Below, piece after piece: positions 54,998 through 64,000 of a stretch of 64,000 bases of DNA (position 1 is its first letter; every line of letters begins with the position of its first letter). Source of the DNA: Saccopteryx bilineata (lineage: Eukaryota > Chordata > Mammalia > Chiroptera > Emballonuridae); assembly GCF_036850765.1 (NCBI RefSeq), contig NC_089494.1, forward strand, positions 227,992,779-228,056,778, given 5' to 3'. The notes beneath the pieces are model-generated. The model saw only the letters and a list, made by a program, of their open reading frames with translations. It did no database searches and was not told where the DNA came from. The position numbers and the translations under genes are program-made.

Positions 54998-55185
54998 GCT
55001 TACGTGGGCTTTGGAGCATGTCGCCTGGGTTTGACTTCCGCCTCTGCCCCTGTGACCTTGGGCAAGTTACTAGGTCTCTCAGTGCCTCATCTGAAATGGG
55101 AGGATCGAATTGCACCTACCTGTCTCTTAGGGGTGCTGGGAGAAAGAGTTCCAGGCTTAGGATAGCATCTGGCATGCTGTAGTCA
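54998..55185 (+). repeat. MIR SINE
   Basis: GGGCTTTGGAGCATGTCGCC, CCTGTGACCTTGGGCAAGTT, CTCAGTGCCTCATCTGAAAT and CTTAGGGGTGCTGGGAGAAA give a near-complete MIR. Confidence 0.88.
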
Positions 55186-56394
55186 TTGTATGCTAATTTT
55201 ATTTGGAAAACAAATAGATTACAATTTCTTTTCAGTTATTTCATGTTTCCAAGTATATTGCTCTCCCTTCCCCTGAGACACAAGCAGCTTAAATTGGGGT
55301 GCTAATGGGAAACATCAGTCACACCTTCCTAATGGCTCAGAAATGTGTGGATGTGAGCGCCATCTAGCTGCATTGCCTGTGACCCCACGGACCACCAGGC
55401 ACAGTTCATCTGATCTGGCTGTTCCGGCTCAAAAAATTGTAGATTTGTCAGAAATGGGTGTGTGTGTGGGGGGTGTGGGTGTGTGCTATGTGACAGCAAT
55501 CCAGAACCAACGTATCTGGGGGTGCGCCCAAGAAGCTAGAGATCCGTCAGAGACAAAGGGTCTCTCTGAAGTGTGAGGAGCTGACGTCCGCGGGAAAAGA
55601 GGATAGTGTTGGATCTATACAAAGCTTCGAGGAGCACAGAATAGAATCTCTGCCTTCTGTTGAAACAGCACCCAGAAGTGCCACTAATATGGTCTTCGAG
55701 GAAGTCCTGGTACTCACGAGGAAGAGGGAGTGGGTCTTCCCAAGATCCACAGACCCACAATTACTTACGAGAGGGGCTGAAAGAAAAAAAGAAGACACAA
55801 TGACAAGAGATCAAAGGACAAAGAGATTTCTAAAAAAAGACAGACAGATTGTTTGGGTGTCTTCCTTATCTTAAAAGATCCTCCTTAGGAAATAAATGCT
55901 GATAGATGAATCAATTACAGGTTGTATAATGGAGCACACAATACTCAGCCCTCCCCCCAAATTCACAATCTGACACTGAGTGAAAAAAAAACACAACCCC
56001 GTTCCAGAAAGGTCTGAACCCAATTTTGTTAAAGAAAAATTTATAAGTGCACAAGGCTAGAAAAAACACAAAAAGGAACATAGTAAAATATAAAATAGTT
56101 ACAGAGGGAATGTAATTACTGGGGAAGTGTTGGTTCCTTGTGCTATTGTGAAATCCCTCCCCCCAATTATAATAAACATGTATTACTTCGTGCAATAGAA
56201 TATATTACTTCATAGCAATTAGAAAAATGCTGTTTAAAGACATTCATTAGATGTGCACTTTTAATTTAATGTAGTTCTTCATAGTCTCATTTTTATAACA
56301 ATTCTTTTGCAGATTTGTGGATATTTTATCTGTCATCTATCAGTTCATGTAACATGTCTTAAAAATGTCTTGAAGAATAGTCAAACTCTTACTA
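55186..56394. other. Unassigned interval, no gene
   Basis: The part at 55330-55870 is non-repetitive by eye and has short frames on both strands. Positions 56160-56220 may be an L1 3' UTR scrap (AATAAACATGTATTACTTCG). Confidence 0.35.
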
Positions 56395-56482
56395 ATAGCT
56401 GTGGGTGGGAGGGGATACTGAGCACTTCTATTTTCTTTGAAGTTTTTACAAATATATGCTACTTTTGTAATTAAAAAAAACA
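56395..56482 (+). repeat. L1 3' end scrap
   Basis: CTGTGGGTGGGAGGGGATAC and TATATGCTACTTTTGTAATT lead into an A run, as in old L1 3' UTR ends. Confidence 0.5.
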
Positions 56483-57849
56483 TGCTTTCACATAAAAAAA
56501 AAAGGAAGGAACTCCTGCACCAGACCCTGCAAAGCTTTTGTGTAAGCTCTTTTGCTCATCAGAATATTCATCTGACATATCAAATGTCTTTGAACTCCTC
56601 ACCTGGAGCAGAGTGGCCTTTTCCTGGTCTGTTTCAGCTTGGACTTATGGGGTGGAACGACTTGTATCTGAACCTGGCTTCGAGAGTCACAGCAGCTGTG
56701 CGACCATGGAGCTGCAGCCTTCACTCCTGAGTGTGACAATGACCCCCGTCTCACTACCGCCAACTAGCGAGTCTCTCCTTTCTGTCCCTTTTTCTCCCTT
56801 GCCACAGCAGGGACCCCGAGGGGTGGGGCCCAGATCCACGCACAACCCTGTCCTCGGAGCTCTCAATTCCAGAATTTGAAAACTGCCACAGGGTCAGCAA
56901 GTGAAGGTGCTTTTCAGCAGGGGGTGGGGGCTCACTGGGGAGGGCTCCGTGGAGGGCTGTGGGCTCGGGAGAGCGTGAGACAGGAGGTCGCTCTGGCACA
57001 GGTGGGGGCTGCGCAAGGCCAAGGCAGGCAGGGCTGCCGTGCTGGTTTGGACCCTTGGGCTCCCATCCCAGGACATAGGGTCTCAACGGAGGCTGCCCTG
57101 CGCAAAGGCTGCTCCGCCCCACTGCCATACAGGTCGCAACTTCCTGCACCTACGTCAGGCATGGCAGGCTTCGTACTGTTTTCCTAACTGGTTGTTTGTT
57201 CATTCGTTTGGTTGTCATTTCTTAGAAAAAACTGGTTGGAGACTCAGAAACCTGCACTCTTCTGAAATGACTAACTCCCAGCCAGTGCCTGGCCTCCAGC
57301 TGGTTCTGTTCCTAGCCTTGGGTCTTGGATAGGTCAGGCAGCCACTCAGCGTCTGTGCTCTCCTCTGACGGGAGTGGTGGTGGTGATGATTGTGTAGATT
57401 GGGCTTCCTAGAAACCGAGTTCAGAACAGGAATTCTCGTGTAAGCGACTTCTTGGGGGATGTACTCAGGAGAAGGGGGAGAGGAAGCAGGAGGGGGAGGG
57501 GAACCTGCTAAGCTGGACCCTAGCTCAGTCTGCTCTTGCAGGGAGCTCTGGAGCACAGATTAGATCTTGAAGTCTATCCTCCATGAGGGTAGGGGCCGGC
57601 CTTCGTGCCCTGTGTCAGTCAGCCAGTGACCGAGGTGCAGAGAGGCAGCTCTGGTGTAGGGTACCCACGGGGTCACCATCTGGGTGGGGCTGCTCCCTTT
57701 GGCTGAGGGCAAGTCTCCAAAGAAAGGGTGCAGGTCTAGCCATTGGCAGCCAACCCTCAGGCAGTGGGGACAGTGTGGGGGTGGGGTGAGACAGGTGCAC
57801 CTCTGGGACGGGCATTCATGATGTTACTGCAATGGCGGTGATAGATTCT
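56483..57849. other. GC-richer unassigned interval, no gene proven
   Basis: Frames of 103-131 codons at 56538-57187 overlap on both strands and reflect GC content. The segment at 57395-57560 may be an old repeat. No exon is supported. Confidence 0.35.
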
Positions 57850-58042
57850 GACATCCACTGGGCATGCGCTGTATGCAAGGTCCCATTCTACTGCCTTATA
57901 TACACTAATATTCGATGCTTCTGGCCACCCTATGAAATAGATGTGTCCTTCTAGTATCTGAATTTTACAGATTAAGACTCTGAGGCACAGAGAGGTTAAG
58001 TAACTTACCCAAGGATACACAGCTAGTAAGAATTTGGTTAGG
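57850..58042 (-). repeat. MIR SINE, reversed (continues after the SINE to about 58450)
   Basis: ACTGGGCATGCGCTGTATGC, CACCCTATGAAATAGATGTG, GAGGCACAGAGAGGTTAAGT and AACTTACCCAAGGATACACA give a long reversed MIR. The remainder resumes at 58408. Confidence 0.88.
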
Positions 58043-58407
58043 GCCTGACCAGGCGGTGGCGCAGTGGATAGAGCGTCGGACTGGGATGCAGAGGACCCAG
58101 GTTCGAGACCTCAAGGTCGCCAGCTTGAGCGTGGGCTCATCTGCTTTGAGCAAAAGACTACCAGCTTGAACCCAAGGTCACTGGGTCCAACAAGGGGTTA
58201 CTCGGTCTGCTGAAGACCCGCGGTCAAGGCACATATGAGAGGGCAATTAATGAACAACTAAGGTGTTGCAAGCGCAATGGAAAACTAATGATTGATGCTT
58301 CTCATCTCTCTCTGTTCCTGTCTGTCTGTCCCTGTCTATCCCTCACTCTGACTCACTTTCTCTCTCTGAAATAAATAAATAAATAAATAAATAAAGACTT
58401 AAAAAAA
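58043..58407 (+). mobile_element. Type A SINE with intact pol III boxes, inside MIR
   Basis: The head is GCCTGACCAGGCGGTGGCGC. A box TGGCGCAGTGG (58057-58067) and B box GGTTCGAGACC (58100-58110) are consensus. The tail is (AAAT)n followed by A-rich DNA. An exact 15-bp duplication AAGAATTTGGTTAGG lies at 58028-58042 and 58408-58422. Confidence 0.95.
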
Positions 58408-58499
58408 AAGAATTTGGTTAGGAAAAATGATCTCTAAAGTCTTTCTATGATCCTATTGAAGAGTGACTTCAGTTAGCAATTTGAGACTATTCAGTCAGG

Positions 58500-58625
58500 T
58501 ATCCATTCATTCCACGTTTACTGAGGGCCTCCCATGTAGCAGACACTACAAAAATCCATCCAGCCTGTCTGCAGCCTCCAGGAGCTCACTCTGGTGGGAG
58601 AAGCGCTGTGTGCACACAGATAACC
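58500..58625 (-). repeat. L2 3' end, reversed
   Basis: ATCCATTCATTCCACGTTTA, GGGCCTCCCATGTAGCAGAC and CCTCCAGGAGCTCACTCTGG follow the reversed L2 order. Confidence 0.75.
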
Positions 58626-59869
58626 GAGGACCGTGCACTGAGTGGCCCGCGGGAGGGAACGACAGACACTGAGGAGAGTCCCCCCTCCGCCCCGGGGCAT
58701 AGGAAAGGGGCGGGGAGAAGGGGGGGCTCCGTTTGGTGTGGGAAGCTCAGCGGATATTAAAATGTGAAGGAAGGACAGGGTTTCTCTGGCAGAGGGAGCT
58801 CCGTGGGCACGGCGGGGAGGGAGGAGGGGTGGGGTGGGGGCAGGGGGCAGCGTGCATAGGATGCAGAGTGGCGAGTGTGGCCACAGGCTGGGTGGCTGCA
58901 GGCTGTGAGAGGCCTGGATGCTTCACTGAGATGACTTAGAGCAGGAGGCCCTGTAGCATCCATCAAACCACCCAGTCTCCTGGGTCAGCCTGTAGTGGGT
59001 TTTCAACCCGCACAAGCTGGTTCAGTGGAGGTGGCAAAGGGTCTCCGTCCCCAGACCCTCTTGCAAAGGTGGTGTGGACCAGGAGAGATGTGCCCCCTGC
59101 TCTCTGTTCAGCCTGAGGTCAGCCATCTTCTCCGCCAGATGTAGGATGAGAAACTTCTGCGGAGCAAGGTTCATAGGCAGATCGGGGTTAAATTCCAGAG
59201 GTGATGGTCACAGGGGAACCTTTGGAGTTGGCTGGATAAGAAAACTAAATTTTATAATCAAAAAAGGAATTATGGTGGCCACACTATCTTGGGTATTTCT
59301 TTTTTTAAAAGCAAAACAAGAAGTACAATGCGTTGCTCTTATCGGCCTACTCATCCTGTCCGAATCTAATTGTGGTCCTCCGCAGGTCTAGCGCACACTC
59401 CCCCTTTATCAGAGCGTCTGCCTGCGGCTAGATAGCCAGCTGGGGGCGGGGGGAGGTGTGGCAGGGGCCAAGCCAGGTGGAGTCCACACTCCCAGCTGAC
59501 CGGGCTTAGTCATGATTCAACTCTATGTTATAACCAGGGCCAAGGAAAACACTGCCGAAAACTAGGGCACCTTTGTTTTATCATTAAAGGGGCGATACAA
59601 TGAGTTAAATTTTCAGAGGGGTGTTGTGACCCTACACTGACTAAGATCCACTAAGAAAGCAGGAGTTTAAAAGTCACCATGGAGTCTTCAGTGCCTTGCA
59701 CAGCACCTGGCAAACTGTAAATATTTATTGCTCCTTTTGAAAATAGCTTTGTTTTTTTCCCCATGTCTCTTTCTAATGACTGTATACAACCTTTAGATGA
59801 ATCCCAGTTTCTCAGGGTGTTATAAGGTCACCTAAGATTTTTCAGGTCAACCATAGACTTAGGCCATAA
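58626..59869. other. Unassigned interval, no gene
   Basis: A G-rich purine tract lies at 58795-58850. The 105-codon frame at 59074-59391 has no domain. No repeat family recognised. Confidence 0.35.
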
Positions 59870-60115
59870 TAGTTAATATTTATTGAGTGTCTATTATGTG
59901 CCAAACTTTATGCTAAAAGCTATAACATTAATAACAATTATAAAATTATGCAAAATACTTGTATAAAGTAAAATTAAAAGTACTTTACATTTCATAGCTC
60001 TCTAAATCCTCTTAAGAACCCTCTGAAGTAGGTATTTCTTATTTACCAATGAAAAAAATAAGGCACATAGGCGTTCTGTTGCCTAAGGTAACTTAACCCA
60101 GGATTCTAACCCATG
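59870..60115 (-). repeat. MIR SINE, reversed, with an AT-rich insertion
   Basis: ATATTTATTGAGTGTCTATT and ATGTGCCAAACTTTATGCTA start it. AAGAACCCTCTGAAGTAGGT and GAAAAAAATAAGGCACATAG follow after AT-rich DNA. Confidence 0.8.
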
Positions 60116-60606
60116 ACCTCACAGAGTTGAAGAAAAATGTTTGGGCCTGTCCACAACCCCAGTCACTCCCCCGAAACCTGAATAGCTGTCTGGACGTTAT
60201 GGGTTCTCAGAGAGCACCCCCCTTAGCCATTTGGTTCTACTGGAACCATTATTCTGGGCCAGGAAGGTAGAATTGTGCCTTCAGTTTTTTCCCAGGGTGG
60301 CCTATCTAATGGCCTCAAGTCTGTTTGTATATCATTTTGGGGGTGGCCACTTGAAAAACTAAGTGGGTTTCTGGGAGCAGCTCAGGCCCGGGGATGAGGC
60401 GTCGGATGAAACTGCTCCCTGTCTTTCTCAGGAGAAGGAAAGCAGACTTCTGAAGCACGTGGCCTCCTTTTAGTGGCTGGACGTCTGTGGCCATCCAGGG
60501 GCTTCTCTGTGGGTCTGGACAAGGTGGCAACTCCGGGAGAGGATCGGGTCTTCTTAGAGGTCCATGGTAGGCAGCGCTCAACTGGATTTAGGATTTCTGG
60601 GAGTTT
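60116..60606. other. Unassigned interval, no gene
   Basis: Frames on the minus strand at 60315-60581 and 60382-60723 run partly into the MITE. No domain. Confidence 0.35.
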
Positions 60607-60614
60607 GTTTAAAT

Positions 60615-61101
60615 CAGGGGTCCCCAAACTTTTTACACAGGGGGTCAGTTCACTGTCCCTCAGACCATTGGAGGGCTGGAATATAAAAAAATCTACGAAC
60701 AAATCCCTATGCACACTGCACATATCTTATTTTAAAGTAAAAAAACAAAACGAGAACAAATACAATATTTAAAATAAAGAACAAGTAAATTTAAATCAAC
60801 AAACTGACTAGTATTTCAATGGGAACTATGGGCCTGCTTTTGGCTAATGAGATGGTCAATGTCCGGTTCCATATTTGTCACTGCTAGCCGTAACAAGTGA
60901 TATGACGCGCTTCCGGAGCCGTGACGCGTGCGTCCCGCGTCACTGGAAGTAGTACTATGCGTGAGCGACACCGTGCTTTGCGGCGCCACCACATACAGTA
61001 CTCCTGTGCTCCTCTCACTGACCACCAATGAAAGAGGTGCTTCTTCTGGAAGTGTGGCAGGGGCTGCATGTGGCCCGTAGGCCGTAGTTTGGGGACCCCT
61101 G
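60615..61101. mobile_element. hAT MITE of the CAGGGGTCCCCAAAC group, longer form, 487 bp
   Basis: The ends CAGGGGTCCCCAAACTTTTT and TAGTTTGGGGACCCCTG are inverted. An exact 8-bp duplication GTTTAAAT lies at 60607-60614 and 61102-61109. Relative to 22513-23256 it keeps an extra CpG-rich interior (about 60829-61010) with a short minus-strand frame starting MEPDIDHLISQKQ. It may be closer to the autonomous parent. Confidence 0.93.
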
Positions 61102-61120
61102 GTTTAAATAATCTCTCTTC

Positions 61121-61408
61121 CATAGGTGAGACTCAGGAACATGGACAAGAGTGTGGTGGTTATGGGGAGGGGGGGGGAGAAAGAGAGGGAAGGGTGGGGG
61201 GAAGAGCACAAAGAAAACCAGATAGAAGGTGACGGAAGACAGTTTGACTTTGGGTGATGGGTATGCAACATAATCAAATGTCAAAATAACCTGGAGATAG
61301 ATGTTTTCTCTGAACCAATGTATCCTGATCGATCTATGTCACCCCATTAAAATTAATAATAATAAAAAATAAATAAATAAAAGCAGGAAACTTTAAAAAT
61401 AAAAAAAA
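61121..61408 (+). mobile_element. 5'-truncated L1 3' UTR insertion
   Basis: The GACTTTGGGTGATGGGTATG and CAACATAATCAAATGTCAAA phrases and TGTCACCCCATTAAAATTAA match a bat-type young L1 3' UTR as I remember it. An 11-bp duplication AATCTCTCTTC lies at 61110-61120 and 61409-61419. Two A-rich tracts are separated by GCAGGAAACTTT, suggesting a short 3' transduction. Confidence 0.85.
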
Positions 61409-61419
61409 AATCTCTCTTC

Positions 61420-62424
61420 TCCTTACACATTCTGCTCCGTATAGACTCTTAGACTCTAAGCACCACGAAGACAAAGATCAGGCGGGCTCGGACACCCCAC
61501 CACCACGGGGCTCACGGGACCGTCTGCACAGAGCCCTGCCTCGAATCTCCTTTGGTCGGCTTTATTTCTACTCTGGGCCAGTCAAGATTTGTTTTAGCTT
61601 TAAACTTCTCTTCATCTGGAATTTTGCAAAATCTTTTAAACACCTTTAAGTGAATTGCCCGTTAGTGCTAAACTGTATTTGTGTGAAAGCTTGCAAAGGT
61701 AGGAAGCTTTACGGGTTCTAGTGAGAGCACATGCAGTTGGTGGGCTCTCGGTGGTGTCCCTGTAACCATTTGTGGGTTGAATGATAGATACTGTAATTAA
61801 TTGATTGAACCCTGGGGGAGGTTGGAGGTTGAAATATGAATCATATACCACAGAATTAATTCTGTTTTCTAGTGACAGCTAAAATTTATGTAAAAATAAG
61901 AAAGTTTAGAAAAAGGGACAAAACAAGGCAAGCTCTTGGGTTTGGGGTCTGAACAAATCTGAACAGTGGTGCTTTGTGCAGAGAACGGGCAGAGAGAGGA
62001 CTGATGGATCCGGGGCGCGGAACCCGGGGGCTCTGTCTTAGGATGTCTCCGCCACAGGCTTCTGGGCCAGATAATTCTTCATTGTGGGGGCTTCCCTGTG
62101 TGTTGGAGGATGTCTAACAGCCTCTCTGGCCTCTGCCCACTAGACACTTGTGGCACATCTTCTCCCTAGTTGTGACTTCAGAAATATCTTTAGATGGGGA
62201 TACTTGTCCCCAAGTGAACACCCTATGAGATCACCATGGGTGGACGGGTGTCAGAAACACCGGGAGAGGCCTGAAAGAGGCATGAACTATAGAGGATGAG
62301 ATTGACAGTGGATATGGAGAAGAACTTTCTGGAAGATATGATCCTGAAATGTATCACTTTTGGTCACAGATGGGGCAGGGAAAAGGACCAAGAGGTGGTT
62401 GGATACCGTGAGGACTGGAAGGAA
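61420..62424. other. Repeat-poor interval; candidate element at 61620-61880
   Basis: Positions 61620-61880 include TAATTAATTGATTGAACC and show no repeat signature. The rest is unassigned. No gene. Confidence 0.4.
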
Positions 62425-62625
62425 TGCTGACTCTGGAGCCAGATGGGTCTGGCTGGAGCCAGATTCAGGCAGTTTGTGGCACTTAGCAGCTCCGGGCCCA
62501 TTTCCTCACCCGTCCAATGGGGCCAATAGCATCTGCCTCCTGCAGCTGGTAAGAAGCTGGGAGTTCTGCATAGAGATGTGTATAGCAGGCGCCTAGCACA
62601 GTGCCTGGCGGAAAGTAGGGCCTGG
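62425..62625 (+). repeat. MIR SINE
   Basis: GCTGACTCTGGAGCCAGATG, GGCCCATTTCCTCACCCGTC and CCTAGCACAGTGCCTGGCGG are in MIR order. Confidence 0.8.
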
Positions 62626-63134
62626 AAGATGAGAGTAATCCTGGTATTGTTGTTATGATCAGGCTTTATGTTGGTGCCTTCCTTGGGGCTCAGGAACTAA
62701 CAGTTGGCCACCTAAATCTTTTTTTGAATCTATCATCCCAACTGAAATTTGTCCTGCTTTTCTGTGGCAGTATTTTCAACAACAACAAAAAATGTAATTG
62801 TCTAGAAAGCGATTACCATCTAAACTGTCAAGGAAAAGGTCAGGACAACACCCCAGATGTTTGTATTTTTCAGCGGCAATGTATTATATATATTTGAAGC
62901 AGTAGCCTGCTTCTGGCAGGGGCCAGTAACTATGCCTTTAACAGCTGAAAGGACCCACTTAGATAGGTACTTTAGGCCTTGGCTGGGGGTGAGGGAGGGG
63001 GACACAACCTTTCTATGCTGAAAATCTTCATTTATATATTTTTAAAACAATGGAAAAGTGACATGCAGCCCTTTGTTGGCTGCATACCGGACCAGCTACT
63101 GTTCACGTGCGTGGTGTACATATTGCCTTTGAAG
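62626..63134. other. Unassigned interval, no gene
   Basis: No feature that I can support. Confidence 0.4.
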
Positions 63135-63305
63135 CCACTGGTTAGGTACAGAGTGGTATTGTCCCCTTTTCACGGAGGAGAAAAGTGAGACACAGAGAGG
63201 CTGGGTGCTTGTCCAAAGTCACACAGCTAATAAGTGTCAGATTAGGGACCCGAACCTAGACATTCTGCCTCCAAAGCCTGAACTTTTAACCACTACGCTG
63301 TACAG
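63135..63305 (-). repeat. MIR SINE, reversed
   Basis: TGAGACACAGAGAGGCTGGG, GTCACACAGCTAATAAGTGT, GACCCGAACCTAGACATTCT and TAACCACTACGCTGTACAGG show a well-preserved reversed MIR including the tRNA-like end. Confidence 0.88.
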
Positions 63306-64000
63306 GTCACGTGAAGACGGAGGGAAGGCCGCTGGAGACAGACACCTCCAGAGGGCCACTTCCTCATTCATTATCCACTCGTCCACAGTCCCCATTTTAT
63401 TTCCTTCCACACACACATCTGTTGGCATTCCATTTAATTTCAATTCTTTTCATCTCTTTTTTTTTCAAGAAATATTTTACTGTTATAATTTTAATACTAT
63501 ATTTAAAACATCAGGCACAAGAGAACCCTTTCAAAAGAAAAAGTACAGAAGATGTCTGAGGAAAATGCTTATACAATGGTCTTTATCTCATACAGCTGAA
63601 TATAATTTCCCCCAGATGTGACTTTAGTAACTTATTAAATTAATGCTCGGTGTTTCAAAACCAATAGAAACCCCACGATGATCTGAGCTAGCTGAGAGGC
63701 CACGCAAACCTGGGCCGCTGATAAATCTGCTAACAGTCCCTTTGGCCTGTTTGATCTCCATCAGCCACCACGTTAATTAGGGTTAATTAGGCCAGTTGAT
63801 GACAAGACAGTGGATCCTTTGCGTATGCAAATCTTCCAGCCTCCTCTTTCGTGGTGTGAATGAGGGGGGGCAACTGGGGTGACCTTAACCAACTCAGCCA
63901 GAAATAGCAGGTTGGTCCTTTCCTGGGGCCAACAGGGAGGCTGAGTCAACACTGATGGTCCCCGGATGGTGGCACTTGACTTAGTCTCCATCCAGAGCTC
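63306..64000. other. Repeat-free right edge, candidate regulatory DNA
   Basis: No transposon. Positions 63650-63960 hold a tandem GTTAATTAGG pair (63773-63792) and an octamer ATGCAAAT near 63824. The 138-codon frame at 63205-63621 begins in MIR and has no domain. Confidence 0.45.

Noticed and set aside
56538..57187. Exons of an unknown gene in the GC-rich patch
   Set aside because: Frames on both strands overlap, none keeps a consistent reading, and I could not support splice sites or a conserved domain.
58043..58130. tRNA gene
   Set aside because: A and B boxes are present, but no cloverleaf or terminator follows. The sequence is the head of a tRNA-derived SINE with a body and A tail.

Overview
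The window is mammalian nuclear DNA from a gene desert or a large intron. I find no exon, no intact host gene and no structural RNA gene. The best organism guess is a bat of the horseshoe or leaf-nosed group. The reason is a dense load of tRNA-derived SINEs whose heads match the Rhin-type and VES-type bat families as I remember them, together with young-looking hAT and mariner MITEs. Bats are unusual among mammals in having recent DNA-transposon activity. No database search was possible, so family names are from memory.

I sorted the 24 SINE copies into four groups. Type A (Rhin-like) has a head reading CCTGACCAGGCGGTGGCGCAG. Type B (long VES-like) reads GGCCCTGGCYGGTTGGCTCAG. Type C is a short VES-like form. 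Type D reads CCTGACCTGTGGTGGCGCAG. Many copies have flanking target-site duplications (TSDs) of 9 to 15 bp that I could read directly, which fixes their ends and shows L1-driven insertion.

Layout: 1-2.9 kb is a SINE cluster. 5.1-7.4 kb holds a hAT-like element split by a SINE, then an L1 3' end split by another SINE. 9.3-12.8 kb has a MIR split by an LTR-like insert and a long L2 copy split by a SINE. 16.2-17.2 kb is MIR plus reversed L2. 18.9-25 kb is the DNA-transposon and LTR cluster: three hAT MITEs with 8-bp TSDs and two copies of one solo-LTR family. 25-27 kb is repeat-poor and AT-rich. 27.3-31 kb has MIR, L2 (with a 60-bp triplication) and SINEs. 33.6-34.3 kb is a 700-bp solo LTR with TG...CA ends and a 5-bp TSD. 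36.6 kb is a pogo-like MITE that still encodes a transposase tail. 39.05 kb is an 80-bp palindromic MITE. 41-43.5 kb holds a SINE, MIR, L1 and L2. 45-47.3 kb holds old LTR-like pieces with nested L1 and SINE. 47.5-47.9 kb and 63.6-64 kb look like conserved noncoding elements. 60.6-61.4 kb has a full-length hAT MITE followed by a 5'-truncated L1 with a possible 3' transduction.

Nothing here works as a gene pathway. The biology of interest is transposon structure, SINE-borne CTCF-like motifs, and candidate enhancers in the repeat-free islands. All larger open reading frames fall in repeats or look fortuitous.
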